A DNA stretch of 64,000 nt from Callaeas wilsoni (taxonomy: Eukaryota > Chordata > Aves > Passeriformes > Callaeidae): positions 44,701 to 108,700 of the forward strand of contig VWPU01000955.1 in assembly GCA_013398955.1 (NCBI GenBank), written 5' to 3'. A program made the translations under genes and the position numbers. Each line of letters begins with the position of its first letter. Within the stretch, counting starts at the first letter, position 1. The notes under the pieces were generated by a model. That model made no database searches. It was given only the letters and a program-made list of their open reading frames with translations, and was not told the DNA's origin. This document shows positions 54,001 to 64,000 of the stretch, one piece after another.

Positions 54001-57000
54001 TTACAGGCATTCTACACTCTCGGATTCATTTATTTTTCACAAGGAACCTGGGGTAACTGATTTGCATACAGGAGTAAGTTCCAACAATTGCAGACATAAG
54101 ACAAGTTTCACGTACCAGGCTCAGCACACGCCGGTGCATCACCTGTGAGAACAGCAGGTACAGGCACACAACTGCAGCACTAACAGAGGTCCCTTCACAC
54201 AACCTCTTGGATGAAGTCGGTATGAGAAGCACTTTACAGAAGAAGTCACCAGTAGGACAACACTCACACATGGTCTGTCACTGGCACAGTCCAGAGCATG
54301 GAAGCAGTTGTTACTCAAGCTGCCACACGCAACCTCTCGGTGTCACTACTCAGGTCAGTGAAATATCAGTAAGAGGAGGAAAAACATCATTTTCATCTTT
54401 ATCTGCTCTTTCTGGTTCATGGCACAACCACACAAACATGACACTGCAATGGTACAAAAGCAAGAACGTGCAGCCCAGAGCTGGCAATTCCTTACACTGT
54501 TAAGGAAAGACACTTGTACACCCACAGCTGAAGAGCTGGATTTCATGTTCCTCGTTCACCAGTCTCCATGATAATGCACAGAAAGGTCCAAATTTCACAT
54601 CTCTTGCTTTACCTGTGCTCTACCTCAGTGGCATTCTTCTCACACAAACCATTTACCAATTCCATCATGTACTTGTTTCTCACTGGAACCCGTATCTTTA
54701 AGTAGTTTCCAAATTTCAATTCAAGCTTTTAAAACTTGTCAGATTTGCTAACTCACCTTCTCCTTAACATCCTTTTCGCCACTGCATAAAACAACTTGTC
54801 TGCCAGTTTCAACGTACAGATACAACGTGCTTAGAGTGTTAAATTGCTTGCTTTATAAAGAATTGCTGTAATAAAGTAATTCTTCAGGTTACTGCAAAAT
54901 TTGAGTTCTGTTTTCCTACAGCCAGATTTTTGCATTACACGGCCTAAGACGGACAAAGAAAACATCTCCTACTCCCTGAACCCTTTCAATAAGGACATAA
55001 TTACTACAAAGAGATGCAGAAAAATTTAATTTATTGGGGCAACTCTGGAACTTGCATATCAAGAAAAGTTCTAAGCAGCAGAACTACTATGTGACAAGGA
55101 AATATATCATGGAGGGCAGTAAGATAAAATTATGCTGAACAGTGTAAGATAAATTTCCTTAGGGAATAGCCTCATCATGACAGAGGAGAGTCCTGTTCCT
55201 CTTTATGCACAGAACTGCAGGAACTCTTGAAACTATTTTCACCTCATTTCTCATCCTGCTCTCCACAGCAAGATCATCCCGCAACCAAAAACACAAAAAC
55301 GTAGTCATGAATGACCAAAGGACTGACTGCTCATCATGCACAAAAACATATCCAATAACAAGCTCTCGGGAGGGGATGCTTGCTGAGAGAGCACGGCAGA
55401 AGTCAGCAATGCACAGAAGCCTGTGTGAATGAGAGTTTCACCCTGGTCACCACCTGCCAACAGGACAGAGATCCAGTTAAGAGCAAAACTGGGCAGAAAT
55501 ATGAAAATAATGAAGCACAGCAAAGAAAAACATAAAACCTTAAGACAAATTTTGCATTTGTCCCTGGAGGGCAGAGGGTCACAAAAGCTCACCTAACACA
55601 AACGAGGTACTGAAATCAGTCAGCTATCTCAGCTGTCTGCACTTACTGAGCTGTCATACATCTGCTGTGCAATAAATCTCACCTTTATTTACCAAGTATA
55701 TTGTAGACGAGGTCCCCTAAAATCTCACTTGCAAGGCAATTACAAGGCTGATCGCAGAGGACAGAAGCACAAACGGTAATTAGGCAAACTTTGTGAAATA
55801 ACATCAGGTTGTACAAAGACACAAGGAGGGAAAAGATACTTTTTAAATAGAAGTTGGCAAGGGGGAGGTAGGCAAAAACAAAGCTTATAAATTGCTGCTT
55901 TCTCTCCTTGTGCTGATAAAACACTGAAGTAATTCAAGTCTGTACTTGATGCAAAAACAAAAGCCCTTTAAAAACAGAAGCAAAACATACATATAAAAGC
56001 CCTGGCAGTCAATTCAGCAAGATGAATCCAAAGCCAAACCCTATTTTAAAAGAGGCTACTTGGATGCATTAACTTCTGAGTGACAAGTGAGGCAAATGGA
56101 GCTCAGTGCCACATGGGTGTTTGATGCTCCATCATCCCCATCACTAAACTACATTCAAATACTGCAGGCTCTTTTATGTGTTAAAGAAAAATAAAGGGAC
56201 TAATAACTAGGTGATATTTGAATATACTACTTTTTAAACTATGGATTAATACACGGATGAAAACTTGATTTAATATACTTAGGGAAGAGCTGCAACATAG
56301 AACTCCAGATGAAGACACTAACAACAAAGAAGAGACGTTCCAATGATCTCTTGAATGAAAGGTAAATTAATAATCTCCACATTTTAACTCTCCATAAACA
56401 CAACTCACTGAATGTATGACTAGTTCTATTTGCACATCGTACATGAATGTGCAGAAGAGCTCAGCTGTGTGTTCAAACCAACCATGGTCAAACCAGCATG
56501 GTACAAGGACAAGACCATTTAAGCTCAGTCAAATCCCAGTTCTGTGTTCAGACTCACTACTAAGCAGTGTCACAGTCAGTGAGCTGCCTCATCACCACTT
56601 TGAATGAGGATATTTAATATATTTGTCATGTTCAATGTCAGAATTTGTGTCACGATATGAAAACTTGCACTAGCCTCAATATTTACATTGAAAAGACACT
56701 ACATTTTAAGTAGCGTTGAAAACAACTCTTGTTACCAATATCCACTTTTTTCTCTTTTTTTAGAGTTTCACCTTGTCTAATAACCAATTTTTTTATTCAG
56801 TGACAAATTTAGTGCACTGTAGATCTTCACAGAAATATTTTCCACCAGAGATATGCTGACATCACCAGTGATACTATGCAAGAGGTAGACAAGAAGAGCC
56901 ACGTTAATTTCAAGCTCCATTAAACACAGGATAGGAAGAATGAGAGGAGGGGGAAAAAGTTCTCTTTACCAACTTGGAAAAGTAGCAGAGACAGGCAAAA

Positions 57001-60000
57001 AAAAAAATTATGAGTTTTACATTAGTGTTACATAAAACTGAGAGGATTTAAGAAAAATAAAACCAAACTTTAAGTAACATTCTACTTAAGTAGGGAAATG
57101 GAAAATCTAAGGTAGAGTATTTGCTGTATTCCACACACAAAAGAATGTGACAGGACAGACTGCCTGCTGCTAGTCAGTTATCAACTGATAAAGTCAACCT
57201 CAGGTTACTTTGAGTCAACTGGTGTCTGGTAACAGTTCACTTTACAGATCCTCAAACAGGTTTTGAGATAGAAAAAGAGATTCTTTCTCTTAAATGAGAG
57301 AGATCAGCACCATGGCAGCTGCTCCAGCACTGAAGTAAACCACAGATCATTCTGGAGCTGCTGTGCCAGTTGCATTATGTGGTCCTGCTCCTTGGAAAGA
57401 AACGTGGTTTGAAGCCGAGAGAATGCAGGTTAATTTTGCAAGGAGTAACTCTTTACAACATTGATTCTATTACCAGCTAATGCAGCAAAGTTCTTAGCTT
57501 GAATTAAGCAGAGTGTACATAAAGGACTGCCAAATCAATATGTAAGAGAATACAACTACCAAGACAGAGCTTTCATCCAGTCAGAACAGATCTATCAGCT
57601 TCTAGAACTGTTTCTGCTAAGGAAAGGTTCCCAGTTCAGGCCTCTCAGATAACATATGGCTCTCCCTGCGCTCCAACACTGCTTGCTGACAACACAGTCC
57701 AGGATAACAGAATAAACTGTAAAGTCATTATAGCATTTCACTCACTTGCTCCATTGTCCATAGGTTAACAAGAGACTGGAGACAGTGGCTCTAGGCAGCT
57801 CTTTCTGTCCAAGTCCAGAAAGGCTCTAACAATGGCTCTTTGCATGGTGGGGAATAAAAAATACTTTTTTTTTTAAATAATGTTTTAAACAGGCCAGTGA
57901 AATGCACATGAGTCACCTTCAGACTGCCTTTCTCCTGCTGCTGCTATACCTGATGTATAGTAAGAGGACATATGTATCTCCTCATCTTGGATGTTGCTGC
58001 GGGCTACACATTACAAATCCTTGGAGAACCATGGGCACACAAGTATTAGAAAACCCAAACATACCGTTTTCAAGTAGCTGTCAGTCAAGTGAAACAGAAA
58101 GGTGTGGCTGATAAAAAGAAAAAAAAAAGCCACGTATCTACCAGGAAAAAGAAGAAACCATAGTTTCTTCATAAGAATTCACAGGTCTGCACAAGAAACA
58201 AGAACAAGAACAACTGTGGGTGCTTGGTTTAATGTGGGAAACACAAGGTTTTAAACCGAGTTAATCTTTCTCCAGTTTAAAACAAATCAGTCACCGCTGG
58301 GAATCACACTAACAGTTCCAAGAGCATTTGTTAGGAAGCAGGATCCCCAGAGTCCATCCCAAAGGAAAACACTTTTTTTTTCTCAACTCAAGGAGTAGTA
58401 AGTCAGGAGAAGGGGAGTCAGCAATTCACAAGCAGAAAACTTCCACTACCAGTCAGTAACACTTGCCTGTAGATTTGTTACACCAGTTACTGAAACAGAA
58501 AATCCTCAAATGAAAGGAGGAGACTAGAAGGTTTGCAAGCAATTTGCAGCTCTGGTTTCACCTTAACGCTACAGATTAAGGCTTGAAACAAAAATGAGGC
58601 TATCACCTAACCTTTGTTTGGGGTTTAAAGCTTTGATGGCTTAAAATAAAGCTCAACAGATAGTCCAGCAAATCAAACAAAGACATTCCACTCTGCTCAC
58701 CTTCATACTACTCGCTGTCATTTCAGTTTAAAAGCTTTCAGCATTAAGCAAATAAACTCGTTGACTGCAGACAAAATTAAAGAGATGCTACAGCTACTCT
58801 GACAAACAGCTTGGCTATGAGCAAACCTGGACTGCTGGTAAGACTACAGAAGAAAAGAAGCCTTCTTATCCAACATATCCCTATTTTTTCCTTCATCGGC
58901 TTGTGCAGATCCATCTTCTTACTCTACAACAGGGAACACAAGCAGGGAGAAAACTGCATTTATTGTCTCTCCCATCCGTGTTAAAAAAATAGAGAAGTCC
59001 TGACGGTTCAGATCCTGTAACTCACGAATTGCTATTCACCACCTTCAAGTTCACCTAACCTTTGGCCCAGAAACCAACAAGTGATGTAAAAAAAACACGG
59101 TACAGGATACAAAATAGGGATTAGCACCACTAGGAGGAGGAAGGTCTCCTATTATGTTCTTCAGCACCAGAGCCATAAGCTCAGTGGAGCATCCTCAATC
59201 TGTCGTGTCCCACATACACAGGGCTCAGGCTCCTACGGAGCTAAAATCTCCTGTCTGGGTATCTCCACACCAAAGATCGTGTCTTCACACCAAGAGGAAA
59301 GAGAACATTACCTTCCGCAGGTCTAAAGACCATTTTAATCCTTAGTGGTTAAGAACTAAGGAAGATTGCTCAGGCATGAAACTGGAGACCTCCTGAACAA
59401 TGAAGCTTGCAGTTGACTTTGACACTTCTCATGGGCTTTCAGGGAGAAGGCAGTTCCCACAGCACATGGCAAAGAAGAACATCCTTCCTGAGTCAATCAG
59501 ACAGTTCACTTAGGCAGCCAAAGCAGAGTACGCAGCTGAAAAAGAGACATGCTTCTTGAATCCTGGACTCCTCTTTCAAATGCTCCACAGGATTTGTAAT
59601 CCAGAAGTTTGGTGCACACGCTAAAAACGTTAAAGAAAAACAAGCTAAGATTTCCTTATCAATTCAAGCAATCCAAACACCGAGCCTGCGAAGGTGGCAC
59701 AGCCTGGTGAGGTTCCTGGCCCATCTGTTGCAGTACAAAGCAAATCACCTAAGCAACACTTCCCTGTTCCTGGACAGGTACATGGGGAAAGGCCCTTGGG
59801 GAGCAAACGTGCCTCAATAGGCATGAGACGAGAAGTTCCACCAGTAGCTTACCCTGAAGACTGCAAGGTCACTTTAGCAAGAACATGACACACTGATTTA
59901 GACTGTGAACCACAATACTTGCTACTGAAAACATGACACAGCAGTTATTTGCTAAGTTATTTTAAGCTTTTTCTACTTCCAAAGCTAGGAAATGAATCAA

Positions 60001-61930
60001 AGTCATTTCAGGTTTAAGTCTATGAATTGATTATCTGTCAAAATATTACAAGGAACCACACATTGAAGTCATAAGTTCATGGGGAGAATGATACCTGACA
60101 AAAAGTCATCACCCATAAAAGCAAATGTTTCTTCATATCTGAAAGGATCGACTGGTCTGTAGGACCCATGTAAAGAGAGAATAATGAGGAAAACAAGAGA
60201 AGCTTTTAAACAGGCAGAAATACGCCAGAACGTAGCCGCTGTCAGTGAGAGTGCACAGCCCCTGACAGGCAATTATTCTTTGATCTATTGGCTGAAGCAC
60301 TGAACAAACATTCTGAAATTCCACACAGAACCTTGTGCATATCATGACTGTGGTCACAATGACCAGTTTACTTTTATCATCAAGAGCCTTTTCAGGGCAT
60401 TGACAGTAAGAACCATTCAGAATGAGACAGTTTTCCTCCAAGGCGTATAGTCCAGGAAGAGGGAATTTAATCATAAATTCAGTTGCCCTTCCAGCATTGA
60501 AACCATTACTTACCAACTCCTGGACGCAAAGATGTATCTACATGTGTAATTGCTCACTGATGGGGACAAAAGCTACATTCAGCACTGCAAAACAGATTTT
60601 TCTCATCTGTAATTCTAGAGGAATAAGCCAAGTGCTTCAAGTGTGACCCTACAGAAAAAAATGGAAAAAGCTGACACGAAGGTCTGGCACAAGCCTTTTC
60701 AGCATCCTCTGTCTGCTCTGTAATTCCTGAATGGGGAGCAGTGGTGACAAATTTAAGGACCTCTCCCAGAGTGTTACTTAATTAAGTGTGAGGTAATTTT
60801 CACATCAAAATATTCAAGGTAAAGTCCATGACCTACAGAAACACGAGCTTTGCCATCAGGTTATTAAACGGATTCTAACTACGGCAAATTAAAAACCAAG
60901 AGCTACAAGTCAAAGTCCCAACAATGAGACAGTCCACCCTAATTTTGTGCCACTTTACACACAGCTTGAGCCCTAAAACCTAGCTCCACCTCATAATCAC
61001 AATAACTACAATTTCAAGAGTCAGTCTTCAGATATCTCCCTCTCCTCCTGTTCCACTCTCCAGCGTGACAGTTTTGTCTTTGCTTAGCCTTCACCACCAG
61101 CAACACAATTACACCACGGCAAACCCTGTGCCTGGAACAGCTTGTACGAGTGCTGCACTTGAGTTTGGCCAAGATGTGGTGAGCTGAGGCAAGTCACAGC
61201 CTCGCTCCTCCGTGTGGATACAACAATGCACCGTGATGACAGCTCAAATCCCGGCATAGCCAACGCTTGGGGAGCAAACACACTCCTAAAATCTTCACCG
61301 GAATCCCAGTGCCTACAAAGATACATACATGATTACCTCTTGGTTTGACTGAGGATTGAAATACACGTTCAGGAGACAGCTTTCCCACTATAAACCAGGC
61401 TTTAGAGCCATTCTGCTCGAAGCACTGGCTGTAAAGCAAACTGAACCGTGAGCTGGAGCTCGTAAAAGCTTATTCACAGAAAAGGTGCATATTAAAACCA
61501 AACAGCACAGCACTAAAATGGTCTGCCAAGGCAGAACGCAGTGTAGGTACAGCAGGAGAATGGACCCTTTCTGCCCCCTGCAGTTCCCATTGCTCCCTGG
61601 ATTTTTAAGACAGGCTTAGGAGGGAGAGTAGTTACCATTCTAGAACCACAACCATTTACATCTTGGCCCTCACCAACAGCCAAGGCATTTTTACACCTAC
61701 GTTCATCTGACCAACAGTTAAATTGCCCAGTGCCTTCCATGAAGATCAATTAAACATATGGAATGTTTCCTGTGATAAACATACAATGTGACTGTCCTTG
61801 ATCATGCAATAAAAAGAATATCGCCTGCTAAAAAACCTTTAATTTAGCCTCATCATTTTGATTAGGATTAAGAAGAATCTTCACCAATAAATAGGTGCTC
61901 TTAAGCAGTCACAGCTTGCTCCTAGCATAT

Positions 61931-61951
61931 ATACACATAATATATGTGTAT
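61931..61951. repeat. Perfect 9-bp inverted repeat with 3-base loop
   Basis: ATACACATA and TATGTGTAT are exact reverse complements separated by ATA. It sits in AT-rich DNA about 1.6 kb left of the CpG island. It probably derives from TA/CA simple sequence; no function is inferred. Confidence 0.85.
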
Positions 61952-63527
61952 GTAAACTATTAAAGGACAAAGGATTGTTTTCCAGTTATATGGACTATCT
62001 AGTTAATTTTATTTCTAGTTATTAGACTATAAATATACCACCAAACAGAAAACACCATTTTTCTAATTTTACATGTAAAACTGTAAGGCATACTTATGGA
62101 CAGGGAATTACAGTGAATTAAAATTCCATGGAAGAAGGTCTCCTGTCCATATACATGAGGGGTAAAGTACACTAACTGTCATTTATAGACTTTCTTCAAT
62201 CCTTATAACATAGACAGGGAAGTGAATGCCAATTTAGCTACCCAAAATGTCCCCCTATATTGATCATGTACACCCATATATTTCAGGTGGGCCGGATTCA
62301 GAAACCCAACTGTTTTCATACTGGCAATCTGCTTAAAAAAAAAAAGGGAGGGGGAAGCATTTTTAGAATGTATTAGGAAAACTGGTGCTTTCCCTGAGCT
62401 GACAGATAATTTTGAAACAATCCTGTTCTGCTTTATGAGCCTGGCTGTGCAAAGAGGAAGTGAGAACAGATTGATTACAATGGAATATTATGTATTTCCA
62501 GCTGTTTTCTCAACTAATGATGAACACATCCCTATATTAGATTTCGGAAGGAAAAAGCTGTTGTAGCACACAAGAGGCAGAGGTATGCAGGTTACAAAGG
62601 ATGCTCCATATTTAGAAAAAGGTAATTTTGCTAATGAAATTTTCATTCTTCCACATAGCACTTGCTTTATATTTGTCTAAAACATCTTCATACCTCACTT
62701 GTCATTTCTTTCTCCCACAGCACATATATAATTTTTTCTCCATTTAAACTGAAAGCACAATCTACTATACCCTAGTTTGTATTTTAACATGCTATAGGCT
62801 AAATAAACTCAGCTTTTGACTAATATACTTCATAATATTGACCTGTAGGGAATTGTAAGATATTGAAAACCGGTCTGGCTATACTTTGCAGGGCTATCAA
62901 GTAATTAAATTAATTTAAAACGTATTTCTTCTCAGATTCCATTTTTTCCTCTGTGTTAAAAAAAAAGGGAAATTGGATTGTCCTGAGAACATGAACTGAA
63001 CACAGAAAAATGGTTCGGCACCTCACCCTTAAAGTCCATCCTTCATGCTCTGGTTCTATTACAACTAATAAGCTGAGCAGCTTAATGCAAAGCACCGGGA
63101 TCAGAAAGTTTTCAATGGGTTGTTCCAACAAAAACACAATCCGTGCTGTCCCAAACCCCAAGTTTTGCTCCGTGTAGCTGCTGCCGTCCCCTCCTCAGTC
63201 ACCAATGCGACGACTGACAGAAATTTGCCAAGTCACTTTGAAGTAAAAACTAGTTGATTCTAGGGAAAAACAGTAATTAGTTGCACAGTGCAGAGAGAAG
63301 CCCTCCACAATCATGCATGTGTATAAGGATGTTATTATAGGAGATAGGTGGGGAAAAGCACTCTTCCTGCTTTTTCCCTGGTTTACAGGGATTTTTCCCA
63401 GGCGCCAACAGCTCCCAGAGCAAACCCCTCCTGCCCTTCCCTGTACTCCAGACCGAGACAGTTCCTTTCCCCCACCCCACCAGAGCAGGAATCCCCTTTT
63501 TCCAAGTGGATTATCAGCACGAGCAGC

Positions 63528-63545
63528 TTTTTTTTTTTTTTTTTT
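63528..63545. repeat. T18 homopolymer at the edge of the CpG island
   Basis: Eighteen T on plus (A18 on the gene strand) mark the boundary between AT-rich intron and CpG island. They create the lysine run inside the long minus-strand frames at 63195-63967 and argue against those frames being proteins. Confidence 0.93.
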
Positions 63546-63569
63546 AAAGGAAAAACACACATATAACCG

Positions 63570-63990
63570 AGCGAGCCGCAGCCCCCGGCGCCGGGACCCG
63601 CTCCCAGCCATTGTGCTCCGCGCAGCCCCCCGGGCTCGGGCGCGGCCCCGCGGGGCTCCACAAAGCTCCGCCACAGGCCGGACGTGCCCGGTGCCCCGGG
63701 CCTCCCCTCCCCCCGGTATTCCGGGAAACCTCCGGGAGGAGGAGGAGGAGGAGAAGGAGGAGGAGGAAGCGGCGGCGCTGCGGAACAGCCCCGCTGCGGA
63801 AAAGCCGCCGGGGCAGGTGGCAGGGAGGGAGGCCCCGCCGGGGCTGGTTCCCTCCTCCATCCCGGTGCCCCCCCTCGCCATCCCGGAGGCACCGAGCGCT
63901 TCCTCCTCCCTCCCCCCAGGACCGCGTGCGGGAGCTCGGGCCCCTTCCCTGGGAAGCTCGGGCCCACCTGCCCCGTGGGGAGGGAAGGAG
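63570..63990. promoter_or_regulatory. CpG island at the right edge, probable 5' end region of USP22
   Basis: About 44 CpG dinucleotides can be counted by eye in some 420 bases, against very few in the surrounding AT-rich DNA. The composition change at about 63570 is abrupt. GC-box-like CCCCGCC (near 63835) and a STAT-type palindrome TTCCGGGAA (63719-63727) are present. Because USP22 runs leftwards and lacks its first coding exon here, the island is best read as the first-exon-proximal part of intron 1 or the promoter region, continuing beyond the window. It could also serve a divergent gene to the right. Long open frames on the minus strand here run into a poly-lysine stretch from the A18 tract and are attributed to high GC content. 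Confidence 0.7.
63735..63768. repeat. GGA trinucleotide repeat in the CpG island
   Basis: A run of GGA units with one AAG interruption is followed by GGCGGCG. On the minus strand it reads as serine or proline runs depending on frame. Such arrays are common in promoter islands and can vary in length between individuals. Confidence 0.92.
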
Positions 63991-64000
63991 GGAGGGTTGG

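Larger units (their letters stand above)
31981..63569 (-). other. USP22: USP22 intron 1 (to the CpG island or beyond), no coding exon seen
   Basis: This is the sequence upstream of exon 2 in the transcript. The preceding family segment (with WKQNL and CFVWSG) was searched for in reverse complement over the whole stretch and not found, so intron 1 probably spans all of it, over 31 kb. Contents: a pyrimidine-rich block at 34326-34560, CR1 3' ends at 39.4 and 40.1 kb, a 65-69 bp tandem duplication at 39452-39585, GTT/GGT and CA/TA microsatellites, and an unidentified GC-richer patch at about 53450-53710. The open frames look like chance. Confidence 0.7.
1..64000 (-). other. USP22: USP22 locus, partial gene span (internal exons and introns)
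   Basis: Three coding exons on the minus strand, at 31980-31848, 20505-20392 and 15117-15016, join in one frame into a protein segment recognisable as vertebrate USP22. USP22 removes monoubiquitin from histones H2B and H2A in the nucleus, as part of the SAGA deubiquitinating module with ATXN7, ATXN7L3 and ENY2 (established knowledge). The first coding exon (the segment with the WKQNL and CFVWSG motifs) and the exon with the catalytic cysteine box (NTCFMN) were searched for by eye on the minus strand and not found. The window is therefore read as the 5'-middle part of the gene. The mammalian paralogs USP27X and USP51 are intronless, so this intron-containing copy fits USP22. That the gene fills the window to both edges is an inference. 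Confidence 0.8.

Noticed and set aside
63195..63967. Two long minus-strand open frames (228 and 194 codons) over the CpG island
   Set aside because: They are rich in Gly, Pro, Ala, Arg and Ser runs from GC-rich triplets, pass through a lysine run made by an A18 tract, and show no known domain. Stop codons are rare in such composition.
1..64000. tRNA, snoRNA, endogenous retrovirus, CRISPR-like or telomeric arrays
   Set aside because: I looked for tRNA B-box-like GGTTCGANTCC, paired C/D boxes, reverse-transcriptase or LTR-like features, and regularly spaced repeats. No candidate was good enough to list.

Overview
This is vertebrate nuclear DNA, most likely from a bird. It is AT-rich and mostly non-coding, with spliced exons flanked by GT/AG signals. 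It also carries several CR1 retrotransposon 3' ends of the avian type, which end in ATTCTATG-like octamers instead of poly(A). There is no operon-like or viral gene layout, and I recognised no tRNA, rRNA or CRISPR.

The one gene I can identify is USP22, on the minus strand, where it encodes the ubiquitin hydrolase of the SAGA deubiquitinating module. Three consecutive internal coding exons read right to left: 31980-31848 (zinc-finger core), 20505-20392 (rest of the zinc finger) and 15117-15016 (linker into the catalytic domain). Their junctions keep one reading frame and rebuild about 116 residues closely matching vertebrate USP22. I number them exons 2, 3 and 4 by comparison with the known gene. 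The coding first exon and the peptidase exons with the catalytic Cys and His boxes were not found. They should lie beyond 64000 and left of position 1 respectively.

Layout: 1-15015 is intron 4 (incomplete), with two CR1 fragments and a minisatellite broken by an N. 15118-20391 is intron 3. 20506-31847 is intron 2, with an antisense minisatellite/N site and the longest CR1 copy. 31981 to the right edge is intron 1 (at least 32 kb), with two CR1 fragments and a young tandem duplication. 63570-63990 is a dense CpG island, probably the start of intron 1 or the promoter-proximal part of USP22.

I found no convincing undescribed system. The best second looks are the weak donor of exon 3, the frame-neutral exons 3 and 4, two single-N positions inside tandem repeats, the CpG island edge, and a few intronic blocks that could be conserved regulatory DNA.
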